Assembly: GCA_051657715.1 (NCBI GenBank)
Contig: JBOFLF010000046.1
Location: 1-64,000 of the forward strand
Direction: 5' to 3'
DNA: 64,000 nt
DNA from: JBOFBH01 sp051657715
Lineage (GTDB): Bacteria > Actinomycetota > Actinomycetes > Actinomycetales > Angustibacteraceae
This document shows positions 7,644-15,149 of the stretch, one piece after another; the stretch's first letter is position 1, and each line of letters begins with the position of its first letter. A program made the position numbers and the translations under genes. The notes beneath the pieces were generated by a model. That model had not been told where the DNA came from. It did not search any database and saw nothing but the letters and a program-made list of their open reading frames with translations.

Positions 7644-8858
7644 TCACGGGCCTGCCGTGGTGCCCGTCGTGGCCCGTCGCGGCCCGTCGGCAAGCCGGCC
7701 CAGTGCCAGCGCGGTCCGCACCACATATGCGTCTCGCGGCTGCAGGACGTCATACCCGCACAGCTCGGCCACCCGCCGCAGTCGGTACCGGACCGTGTTC
7801 GGGTGGACGAACAGCAGACGGGCCGAGCCCTCCAACGAACCGCCGCTGTCCAGATAGGTGGTGACGGTCTCCAGGAGGGCGCCGCGAGCGGTCGTCAGCG
7901 GACGGTGGACGAGGTCGACCAGGGCTCGGCGGGCTGGCAGGTCACCGGCCAGCACCCGTTCCGGCAGCAAGTCGTCCGCCAGCACCGGGCGCGGGGCGTC
8001 CAGCCAGGCACGAGCCGCAACCAGGCCGGACAGTGCGGCCCGAGCTGAGCGCCCGGCGGCGAACAGGTGCGGGACGCTGGGACCCACCACGACCGGTCCT
8101 GGGGCAAAGCAGCGCACCAGCCCGTCGGCGACGGACAACGGCTGAGACACCCCGCCCAGAACCGCGACCAGCCGCCCGCCCTGCACCGCGCCCAGGGCGT
8201 CCACCTCAACCCGGCGCGCCTGTTGCCTGACCGCCTCGACCACCTCGACTGCCGCGCCCGGCGAGGCATACCCAGCCACCACCACGACGTCGCCGTGGGC
8301 GTCCCAGCCGAGCGCGGCCGCCCGAGACCGCAGGGCGTCGTCGGCCTCCCCTCGAAGGACGGCATCCACCACCAACGCCTCCAGGCGGGCATCCCAGGCG
8401 CCGCGCGACTCCGCGGCCTGGGCGTACACCTCAGCGGCGGCGAACGCTACCTCGCGGGAGTAGCGCAGCACGGCCTCCCGCAGCACGTGCTGCTCGCCCT
8501 CGGCAGCGAGCTGATCGACTTGGTCCTCGACCACCTCCACCACGGTTCGCACGAGGTCGAGGGTCTGCCTGAGGTTCACCGACCGGGTCAGCTCGCGGGG
8601 GGCAGTACCAAAGACGTCGACCGTGATCGTGAGCACGTCGCTGGGCTTGCGGAACCAAGCCAGGAAGGCGCCGATCCCGGCCTGCGCGACCAGACCGACC
8701 CAGGAGCGATCTTGTGCTGACAGCGCTCGATACCACGGCAGCGTGCTGTCCATCCGCGCGGTGGCTATCCGGGCGAGTTCAGCCATGCCCTGCTCGATCC
8801 GCTGCCCGATGCGCTGCTGGGTGGACGCGTCGGCAGCATCGACGTGGCGAGCGCTCAC
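7644..8858 (-). CDS. fasR: PucR-type transcriptional activator of fatty-acid synthesis (FasR-like)
   Basis: A 404-residue regulator of the PucR/CdaR class with the helix-turn-helix at the C terminus (SARLLFVHPNTVRYRLRRVAELCGYDV, about residues 350-375) and a long N-terminal sensor region. It immediately precedes fabD, matching Streptomyces FasR and mycobacterial Rv2242, which sit in the same place. GTG 8858 is preferred: an exact TACCCT lies six bases upstream, fitting a leaderless mRNA, and there is no Shine-Dalgarno sequence. The open frame upstream of it has no domain-like sequence. Confidence 0.88.
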   Translation of the reverse strand: MSARHVDAADASTQQRIGQRIEQGMAELARIATARMDSTLPWYRALSAQDRSWVGLVAQAGIGAFLAWFRKPSDVLTITVDVFGTAPRELTRSVNLRQTLDLVRTVVEVVEDQVDQLAAEGEQHVLREAVLRYSREVAFAAAEVYAQAAESRGAWDARLEALVVDAVLRGEADDALRSRAAALGWDAHGDVVVVAGYASPGAAVEVVEAVRQQARRVEVDALGAVQGGRLVAVLGGVSQPLSVADGLVRCFAPGPVVVGPSVPHLFAAGRSARAALSGLVAARAWLDAPRPVLADDLLPERVLAGDLPARRALVDLVHRPLTTARGALLETVTTYLDSGGSLEGSARLLFVHPNTVRYRLRRVAELCGYDVLQPRDAYVVRTALALGRLADGPRRATTGTTAGP

Positions 8859-8864
8859 TCGAGC

Positions 8865-8870
8865 AGGGTA
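8865..8870 (-). promoter_or_regulatory. -10 element, leaderless fasR mRNA
   Basis: TACCCT followed by six bases (GCTCGA) and GTG. No ribosome binding site lies between. Predicted transcription start is the G of the start codon. Confidence 0.55.
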
Positions 8871-9132
8871 GCGAGCGTTTTGTGGAGGGCACACAACGCT
8901 CGATGCTGGTCGCGAGCGGGGCGGTCGACGCGGTGACAGCGACCACCACGGTATGCGGCAGGGGGGTGCTGCGGACGCCGCGGAGCTCGGCACGGCTGAG
9001 GTCGCCGGGTGCTGCGGCCTGAGCAGCGGCTGCCGACGCGAGTGGGCTCGGCTATCGTCAGCTGTGAGGATCGATCGTCGATCAACGACGATTCGGCACC
9101 TCAGGCCCCGGCCTAGGCGCCAGGAAGGCGAC

Positions 9133-9813
9133 GTGGGAGTGATCGACAGGTGGCGATTGCGCCGACCGGCCGGGAAGGCGCCGACCCGGCCAGCTGCGGT
9201 TATCGGCCCGTTGCGCGGCTTGCGCCGTGCGTTGTTGACCGCGCCAGGCGAGTCGGATGATTCCGCTGAGATTGCGCTACGCGCCCGGCTGACCGAGAAC
9301 CCGAACGACGCAGATGCCTTCCTCGCGCTGTCCGAGATCGTCCGCCGGCATGCCGCTGAAGGGCACCGGGATGCCGGGCGCCGCCCTCGGGCCGTCGCCG
9401 ACGCCGAGTGGGCTCTCGCTGAGGAGCTGGCCCAGCGCCCGCAGGCGTGGTATCCGCTGATCGAGCTGGCCCGGCTGTCGTTGCGCGAGGACCCTGAGGG
9501 TGCGCAGCGCCGGCTGTCGATCGCAGCCGAACGGGAGCCGACCGGACGTGGATTGGCCGAGAGCCTGGCGATGCTGCGGCGGGAGGGCATGCCAGAGCTG
9601 GCGCTGTCTCTCGGAGTCGGCTACTGGCGTCCACGGGACCATGTCCCGATGGTCGGCCGGGAGCTGGTGCAGGCCGCCGCCGAGGCCGGTCGGATCGCCG
9701 AAGCCCGACGGCACCTGGATGCCTTGGCGGAACGGCCAGACGCAGACGTCGTCGACCTGCGCGACCGGCTGGACACGCTAGCCCGGCGTTCCCCGCCACC
9801 CCCCTCAGCCTGA
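9133..9813 (+). CDS. TPR-like helical-repeat protein, function unknown
   Basis: A 226-residue soluble protein with a basic N terminus (about residues 1-40) and helical pairs that look like tetratricopeptide repeats: IALRARLTENPNDADAFLALSEIVR, AEELAQRPQAWYPLIELARLS, QAAAEAGRIAEARRHLDALAE. GTG 9133 has AGGAAGG five bases upstream; earlier in-frame codons have no such site. It is convergent with aceE and divergent from fasR. I cannot assign a role; such repeats usually bind partner proteins. Confidence 0.75.
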   Translation: MGVIDRWRLRRPAGKAPTRPAAVIGPLRGLRRALLTAPGESDDSAEIALRARLTENPNDADAFLALSEIVRRHAAEGHRDAGRRPRAVADAEWALAEELAQRPQAWYPLIELARLSLREDPEGAQRRLSIAAEREPTGRGLAESLAMLRREGMPELALSLGVGYWRPRDHVPMVGRELVQAAAEAGRIAEARRHLDALAERPDADVVDLRDRLDTLARRSPPPPSA

Positions 9814-9843
9814 CGCTCTCCACCTCGGTGCACAGCGGCGTGA

Positions 9844-9866
9844 GCACGAACCGCGTCCGGTCGTGC
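9844..9866. terminator. Hairpin between convergent genes
   Basis: GCACGA(A)CCG pairs with CGGTCGTGC across a four-base loop (nine pairs with one bulged A). It lies in the 68-bp gap between the stop codons of the helical-repeat gene and aceE. No T-tract follows on either strand, so function as a bidirectional terminator is inferred from position. Confidence 0.4.
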
Positions 9867-9881
9867 CGATGAGGGTGATGC

Positions 9882-12638
9882 TCAGGCGTCGCCGCCGGCA
9901 TTGCCAGACGTGCCGGCGGTGACGTCGAGCAAGCGGTATTTGGTCGCGGCATCGTGAGCCTGGGTGACGTCTAGCTCGCCCCGAGCAGCTAACGCCTGCA
10001 GTGCCCGGACGGCGATCGACGGGCCGTCGATGTGGAAGTGCCGCCGAGCGGCCGGCCGGGTGTCGGAGAGTCCGAAACCATCCGCACCGAGGGTGGCGTA
10101 GTCGTCGCCAGGCACCCACTGACGGATCTGGTCTGGCACCGCCCGCATGGAGTCGCTGACGCCTAGCACCGGCCCGCTGCGATCGGCCAGCCGTGCCGTC
10201 AGCCGCTCGGTGATGAACGGGGTCCGCTGCGATTCTTGCGGGTGCAGGAACGCCTGCTGGTCGCACGCCAGACCGTCCCGGCGCAGTTCGTTCCACGACG
10301 TCACGCTCCACACGTCGGCGCCCACTCCAAAGTCCTGGGCAAGCAACTGCTGCGCCTCCAGCGCCCACGGCACCGCCACCCCGGAGGCCAGCAGCTGCAC
10401 CCGGGGCCGGTCGGCACCCAGGTCCGCTGCCCCCAGCAGATACAGGCCGCGCAGCACACCCTCGACATCCAGGTTCTCCGGCTCGGCTGGCTGCACGAGC
10501 GGCTCGTTGTAGACCGTCAGGTAGTAGAAGACGTCCTCGGGTCGCTCGCCGTACATCCGACGCAGGCCGTCCCGGATGATGTGGCCGATCTCGTAGCCGT
10601 ACGCCGGGTCGTACGCGACCACCGCCGGGTTCGTGGAGGCGAGCAGCATCGAGTGTCCGTCGGCGTGCTGCAGGCCCTCGCCGGTCAATGTGGTCCGCCC
10701 GGCAGTGGCTCCGATCAGGAACCCGCGGGTCATCTGGTCAGCTGCGGCCCACAGGCTGTCGCCAGTGCGCTGGAAGCCGAACATCGAGTAGAAGACGTAC
10801 ACCGGCACCATCGGCACCCCGTGCGTGGCGTACGACGTGCCGGCCGCGGTGAACGCGGCCACCGAGCCGCCCTCGTTGATGCCCACGTGCAGCATCTGAC
10901 CCTGGGTGGACTCCTTGTAGGCGAGCATCAGGTCCGCGTCCACCGAGACGTACCGCTGACCGTGCGGGTTGTAGATCTTCGCGGTGGGAAAGAACGAGTC
11001 CATCCCGAATGTGCGGGCCTCGTCCGGGATGATCGGCACCACGTGCTGGCCAAATCCCTTGTCCCGCATGAGGTCCCGGAGCAGTCGGACGAACGCCATC
11101 GTGGTCGCCACCTGCTGTTTGCCCGAGCCGCGCCGGACCACCTCGTAGGCCTGGTCCCCAGGCAGCGTGAGCGGTGTGGCGGTGGTCCGCCGCGCAGGTA
11201 GCCCGCCGCCGAGCTTGACGCGCCGGTCCCGGATGTAGGCGAGTGTCTCGTCGCTCCCGCCCGGGTGATAGTACGGCGGGAGGTACGGATCGGCGTCCAG
11301 CTGCTCGTTGGTGACCGGGATCTTCAAGCTGTCGCGCAGCAGCTTGAGATCCTCCAGGGTGAGCTTCTTCATCTGGTGGGTGGCGTTGCGGCCGGCGAAG
11401 TGCGGGCCGAGTGCGTACCCCTTGATGGTCTGGGCCAGGATCACCGTCGGTTGGCCGGTGTGCCGGGTGGCCCACTGGTAGGCGGCGTACATCTTGCGGT
11501 AGTCGTGGCCGCCGCGCTTGAGCCGCCAGATGTCGTCGTCGGACATCGGCTCGACCATGGCCTTGGTACGCGGGTCCCGGCCGAAGAAGTGGTCCCGGAT
11601 GAACGCGCCGTCGTTGGCCCGGTAGGTCTGGTAGTCCCCGTCCGGGGTGCTGTTCATCAGGTGGACCAGGGCGCCGTCCCGGTCGGCGGCCAGCAGCGGA
11701 TCCCATTCCCGGCCCCAGACGACCTTGATGACGTTCCAACCGGCACCCCGGAACGACGCCTCTAGCTCCTGGATGATCTTGCCGTTGCCGCGCACCGGGC
11801 CGTCCAGCCGCTGCAAGTTGCAGTTGACCACGAACACCAGGTTGTCCAGCTCCTCGAACGCGGCCACGTGCAGCAGGCCGCGGCTCTCCGGCTCGTCCAT
11901 CTCGCCGTCGCCGAGGAACGCCCACACCCGCTGCTGGCTGGTGTCCTTGAGCCCGCGAGCGTGCAGGTACTTGTTGAACTGCGCCTGGTAGATCGCGTTC
12001 ATCGGGCCGAGCCCCATGGACACGGTGGGGAACTGCCAGAAGTCCGGCATCGACCGGGGGTGCGGGTACGACGGCAACCCGCCGCCGGAATGGCTGAGCT
12101 CCTGGCGGAAACCGTCCAGCTGCTGCTCGCTCAGCCGCCCTTCGAGGAACGCCCGGGCGTAGATGCCAGGAGAGGCGTGACCCTGCACGTAGACCTGGTC
12201 GCCGCCGCCCGGATGGTTCGCGCCGCGGAAGAAGTGGTTGAACCCGACCTCATAGAGGGTGGCGCTGGAGGCGTACGACGAGATGTGCCCGCCGACCGCG
12301 ATGCCGGGGCGCTGCGCCCGGTGCACCATCACCGCGGCGTTCCACCGCAGCCAGGCTCGGAACCGGCGCTCGACCTCCTCGTCTCCCGGGAACCACGGCT
12401 CCTGCTCCGGGCTGATCGTGTTGAGGTAGTCGGTCGCGGTCAAGCTGGGTACGCCGACCTGCATCTGCCGAGCCCGCTCCAACAGTTTGAGCATCAGATA
12501 ACGGGTGCGGGTGCGGCCCTTCTCCTCAAGCACCCCATCGAACGAGGCCAGCCACTCGGCGGTCTCGTCCGGGTCGATGTCCGGCAGCTGGCTAGGGATG
12601 CCGTTGAGGATCGGGCCGGCCTGCTCGTGACTGCTCAC
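9882..12638 (-). CDS. aceE: Pyruvate dehydrogenase E1 component, homodimeric
   Basis: A 918-residue thiamine-diphosphate enzyme that decarboxylates pyruvate and acetylates the lipoyl arm of E2. The ThDP motif GDGEMDEPESRGLLHVAAFEELDNL starts near residue 255 and continues to the NCNLQ stretch; substrate-site sequence HASPGIYARAF and the C-terminal transketolase-like region (VPMVPVYVFYSMFGFQRTGD) are present. GTG 12638 has GAGAGG five to six bases upstream and matches the usual length. No E2 or E3 gene adjoins; the E2/E3 partners are likely SucB and Lpd at 60.5-64 kb, as in other actinobacteria where the complexes share subunits. Confidence 0.96.
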   Translation of the reverse strand: MSSHEQAGPILNGIPSQLPDIDPDETAEWLASFDGVLEEKGRTRTRYLMLKLLERARQMQVGVPSLTATDYLNTISPEQEPWFPGDEEVERRFRAWLRWNAAVMVHRAQRPGIAVGGHISSYASSATLYEVGFNHFFRGANHPGGGDQVYVQGHASPGIYARAFLEGRLSEQQLDGFRQELSHSGGGLPSYPHPRSMPDFWQFPTVSMGLGPMNAIYQAQFNKYLHARGLKDTSQQRVWAFLGDGEMDEPESRGLLHVAAFEELDNLVFVVNCNLQRLDGPVRGNGKIIQELEASFRGAGWNVIKVVWGREWDPLLAADRDGALVHLMNSTPDGDYQTYRANDGAFIRDHFFGRDPRTKAMVEPMSDDDIWRLKRGGHDYRKMYAAYQWATRHTGQPTVILAQTIKGYALGPHFAGRNATHQMKKLTLEDLKLLRDSLKIPVTNEQLDADPYLPPYYHPGGSDETLAYIRDRRVKLGGGLPARRTTATPLTLPGDQAYEVVRRGSGKQQVATTMAFVRLLRDLMRDKGFGQHVVPIIPDEARTFGMDSFFPTAKIYNPHGQRYVSVDADLMLAYKESTQGQMLHVGINEGGSVAAFTAAGTSYATHGVPMVPVYVFYSMFGFQRTGDSLWAAADQMTRGFLIGATAGRTTLTGEGLQHADGHSMLLASTNPAVVAYDPAYGYEIGHIIRDGLRRMYGERPEDVFYYLTVYNEPLVQPAEPENLDVEGVLRGLYLLGAADLGADRPRVQLLASGVAVPWALEAQQLLAQDFGVGADVWSVTSWNELRRDGLACDQQAFLHPQESQRTPFITERLTARLADRSGPVLGVSDSMRAVPDQIRQWVPGDDYATLGADGFGLSDTRPAARRHFHIDGPSIAVRALQALAARGELDVTQAHDAATKYRLLDVTAGTSGNAGGDA

Positions 12639-12822
12639 GGTTCCTCTCTCGGTTCCTCGCTCTTGCTGGTGACGCGCACGCGGTCGGTGGCGGTACCCCT
12701 CCATCCTGCCCTCGCGTGGTCGTGGCGTCACATCCGGCCGGGTGCGACACCGTGATCGGCAGGTCGCAAACCCAAGAGCGCCGGCTTGCCGTCAGCACCT
12801 GCCAAGCCAACCGGTGACTCCG

Positions 12823-12852
12823 GTTGCATGATGTACCTTTACATCATGCAAC
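12823..12852. promoter_or_regulatory. Perfect 13-bp inverted repeat over the antitoxin start
   Basis: Arms 12823-12835 (GTTGCATGATGTA) and 12840-12852 are exact reverse complements separated by CCTT. The repeat covers the -10 element and the ATG of the antitoxin gene, so the RHH antitoxin bound here would block RNA polymerase directly. Autoregulation of this kind is typical for toxin-antitoxin operons. Confidence 0.7.
12834..12839 (+). promoter_or_regulatory. -10 element, leaderless toxin-antitoxin mRNA
   Basis: TACCTT, six bases (TACATC), then ATG. It lies in the centre of the inverted repeat. Confidence 0.55.
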
Positions 12853-13097
12853 GCACTCAGATCTCCCTGACCGCCGAAGAACGGGAGGTGCTGGACGCGG
12901 TCGCGGCACGCACCGGGCGCTCGGTGTCCGCGCTCATCCGGGACGCTGTCGACACCGTCTACGGTGGCGGCCGCTCAACAGAGCGAGACCTGGCTGACAT
13001 GCGTGCAGCTCGGGGTTCGTGGAAGGGTCAGGAGCTCGAGGGGGCCGCTTGGGTCGAGCGACTGCGGTCGGGACGGCGGTGGGGGCAGCAGCGGTGA
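12846..13097 (+). CDS. Ribbon-helix-helix (CopG-type) antitoxin
   Basis: An 83-residue DNA-binding protein. The N-terminal strand and helices are clear (MQRTQISLTAEEREVLDAVAART, then GRSVSALIRDAVDTVY), and the tail is probably the toxin-binding part (DLADMRAARGSWKG). ATG 12846 is used because the repeat motif starts there; the frame upstream has no match. Its stop overlaps the PIN toxin start (GTGA). It would neutralise the toxin and repress the operon at the surrounding inverted repeat. Confidence 0.88.
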   Translation: MQRTQISLTAEEREVLDAVAARTGRSVSALIRDAVDTVYGGGRSTERDLADMRAARGSWKGQELEGAAWVERLRSGRRWGQQR

Positions 13098-13471
13098 CCG
13101 CACTCGTCGACACGTCCGTCCTGATCGACTACCTGCGCGGACACAAAGAGGCCGCCAGAGTCTTGGAGGCGGAGCGCGAGAACGGCGTCTTGCACGCGAG
13201 TGAGATCACCAGGCTGGAGATCCTCGCCGGTATGCGTCAGGCGGAGAACGACCCCACTCGACGTCTCCTCAACACTCTTGCCTGGCACGACGTCGACGCG
13301 GACATCGCAGAGGACGCCGGTGCTCTCGGGCGCCGGTGGCTGCGCAGCCACCACACCATCGACGCGGCCGACCTGGCGATAGCCGCCACCGCCATCCGGA
13401 TCGACGCCCCACTGCTCACTTGCAACGCGCGGCATTTCCCGATGTTCCCGGGCTTGCGCAGCCCCTATTGA
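13094..13471 (+). CDS. PIN-domain ribonuclease toxin (VapC-type)
   Basis: A 125-residue PIN-domain protein. Acidic residues of the metal site are visible: Asp in ALVDTSVLIDYL, Glu in SEITRLEIL, Asp in IDAADLAIAATA, and the downstream TCNARHFPMF. VapC toxins cleave tRNA or rRNA; the target here is unknown. GTG start overlaps the antitoxin stop. Its last 7 bp overlap the fdhD 3' end on the other strand. Confidence 0.88.
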   Translation: MTALVDTSVLIDYLRGHKEAARVLEAERENGVLHASEITRLEILAGMRQAENDPTRRLLNTLAWHDVDADIAEDAGALGRRWLRSHHTIDAADLAIAATAIRIDAPLLTCNARHFPMFPGLRSPY

Positions 13472-14451
13472 TCCCCTTCAGGCGGTGCGCTCGTGCCACC
13501 CGCGACCACGTCGCTGCCAGTCCATGGAACATCCCGCTGTTGTAGTCCTGTCAGAGGCGGCTCAGGCAGCTGGTCCGCTCCTGCGTAGAGGGTCATCCGG
13601 GGTGGTCGGACGAACGCGGCGAGTGTCATCCCTACCTCCTGGGCCAGCTGCACCGCAAGACTGGACGGCGCGGATACCGCCGCTAGGCAGGGGATCCCGG
13701 CGACCACTGCCTTCTGGGTGATCTCGAACGACGCGCGTGAGCTCACTACCAAAATGCAGCCGGTCAGCGGCAGGCCGCGCTGACGGCCGGCCCAGCCGAT
13801 CACCTTGTCGACCGCGTTGTGCCGGCCGATGTCCTCGCGTACGACCAGCAGCTCGCCGGCCGCGGTGGCCAGCCCAGCGGCGTGCAGACCCCCGGTTCGG
13901 TCGAAGCCTCGCTGGCGTCGGCGTAACGCGTCGGGCAACGACAGCAAGGTGAAGGCGTCCGGGCGGACCGGGTCGGCGCGTACATCGAACCGGGCTCGCA
14001 CCCGCACGTCATCGATGCTCTCCTTGCCGCAGACCCCGCAGGCCGAGCTGATGTCGAACGATCGTGCGGCGTGGGCGCGGTCCAGCTCGACTCCTGGGCG
14101 CAGCGTGACGTCCACCACATTGCCCCGATCAGCGATGGTGCCGTGGTCAGGAGGAGCGCCTGGGCGCTCGGTGACCTGGTCCGCGAAACCCGTGGTCGCA
14201 GCATCTGGGCAGTGCACGGCCCGCAGAACGTCGTCCACGGCGGCGATCAAACCCTCGGTGAGCAGCAGTCCGAGGGCCAAGTCCAGGTCGTCGCCAGGTG
14301 TGCGCATGGTCACCGTCAAAGGGTGGCCGTCCACCCGAATCTGCAGGGGCTCCTCGACGGCCAGGGTGTCCGACCGCCGGCCGCGCACCAGCTCACCGTC
14401 AGCGTCGACAGCGACGCGGGTGACCGCTGCTCGCCGGGTCAGACCTGCCAT
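13465..14451 (-). CDS. fdhD: Formate dehydrogenase sulfurtransferase FdhD
   Basis: A 328-residue accessory protein that passes sulfur to the molybdopterin cofactor of formate dehydrogenases. Family signatures are TLAVEEPLQIR, TPGDDLDLALGLLLTEGL, the cysteine loop SSACGVCGKESIDDV (near residue 130), and REDIGRHNAVDKVIGWA. ATG 14451 gives the standard N terminus; CAGAGT lies six bases upstream, suggesting a leaderless message. The client enzyme may be the YdeP-type oxidoreductase at 18985-21324, five kilobases away on the same strand. Confidence 0.94.
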   Translation of the reverse strand: MAGLTRRAAVTRVAVDADGELVRGRRSDTLAVEEPLQIRVDGHPLTVTMRTPGDDLDLALGLLLTEGLIAAVDDVLRAVHCPDAATTGFADQVTERPGAPPDHGTIADRGNVVDVTLRPGVELDRAHAARSFDISSACGVCGKESIDDVRVRARFDVRADPVRPDAFTLLSLPDALRRRQRGFDRTGGLHAAGLATAAGELLVVREDIGRHNAVDKVIGWAGRQRGLPLTGCILVVSSRASFEITQKAVVAGIPCLAAVSAPSSLAVQLAQEVGMTLAAFVRPPRMTLYAGADQLPEPPLTGLQQRDVPWTGSDVVAGGTSAPPEGDQ

Positions 14452-14648
14452 GGGGCCACTCTGCCACCGGTACGACACACGGTCATCCGGCCTTGTCGTC
14501 GACAGGGTGGCAGGCCCTCCCGGTTGTCGAACCCGTGGCGCCCCACCACCCCTGGCCCTGGGCTGTCGGCCCGAGTCATCCGCCCCGGGTCTATGGGTTC
14601 TGGTCGTCGTGGCGAGACGTCAGTCGGGTAGGTCTGCGTGGTCGTGGC

Positions 14649-14654
14649 TACAGT
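14649..14654 (+). promoter_or_regulatory. -10 element, leaderless mRNA
   Basis: TACAGT, six bases (GCCGCC), then the GTG start of the four-helix membrane protein. Confidence 0.5.
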
Positions 14655-14660
14655 GCCGCC

Positions 14661-15149
14661 GTGGACTGCGCCGCGGCACCTGCTGTGGCACCTGACGAAG
14701 GCGCGCAACAGCCAGGTCACCAGTGGGGTGTGTTCGTGGTGCTGGCGGGCTTGGTCCTGCTGGCCGCCGATCTCATGGTGGTAGCCGTGACGGTCACCAC
14801 GGGCCAGGTGCCGGTACCGCGGGCGCTCCCGGTGGCCGGGCAGGTCACCGCGCTCGCTGACGTGCGGGTGCTCCCCCCGGCCGTGCTCGCGGTGACCGCT
14901 CTCATCGTGGCAGCCGGGTTGCTCGCCGTCGGTCTGGGTTTCTCCCGGCGGCGGCGTTGGGCGTGGGTGTGCGTGATGCTGCTGGCAGCGCTCATGCTCA
15001 CTGGAAATCTGGTGGCCACCGTGGTTGGTACCGGCCAGCCAGACTCGGCTCGGCACGGCACGATGGCCCTGGCCGTGCTCCTGGTGTTCTACATCAACCA
15101 ACGCTCGGTGCAGCGGCGCTTCGGCAGCCCGGCGGACGGTGTGTCATGA
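14661..15149 (+). CDS. Four-helix membrane protein, function unknown
   Basis: A 162-residue protein with four predicted membrane segments: GVFVVLAGLVLLAADLMVVA, LAVTALIVAAGLLAVGLG, WVCVMLLAALMLTGNLVATV and MALAVLLVFYI. GTG 14661 is chosen from the -10 spacing and from the start of protein-like sequence; the upstream frame is arginine-rich readthrough. The stop overlaps the ATG of the Vps62-like gene (ATGA), so the two are co-translated and probably act together at the membrane. Confidence 0.75.
   Translation: MDCAAAPAVAPDEGAQQPGHQWGVFVVLAGLVLLAADLMVVAVTVTTGQVPVPRALPVAGQVTALADVRVLPPAVLAVTALIVAAGLLAVGLGFSRRRRWAWVCVMLLAALMLTGNLVATVVGTGQPDSARHGTMALAVLLVFYINQRSVQRRFGSPADGVS

Noticed and set aside
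12786..12845. Upstream extension of the RHH antitoxin
   Set aside because: The -10 and inverted repeat place transcription start at ATG 12846, and the added residues do not resemble the family.
14439..15101. A 220-codon His/Gln-rich minus-strand frame
   Set aside because: It is antisense to the four-helix membrane protein, whose hydrophobic codons produce His/Gln/Arg-rich complements.
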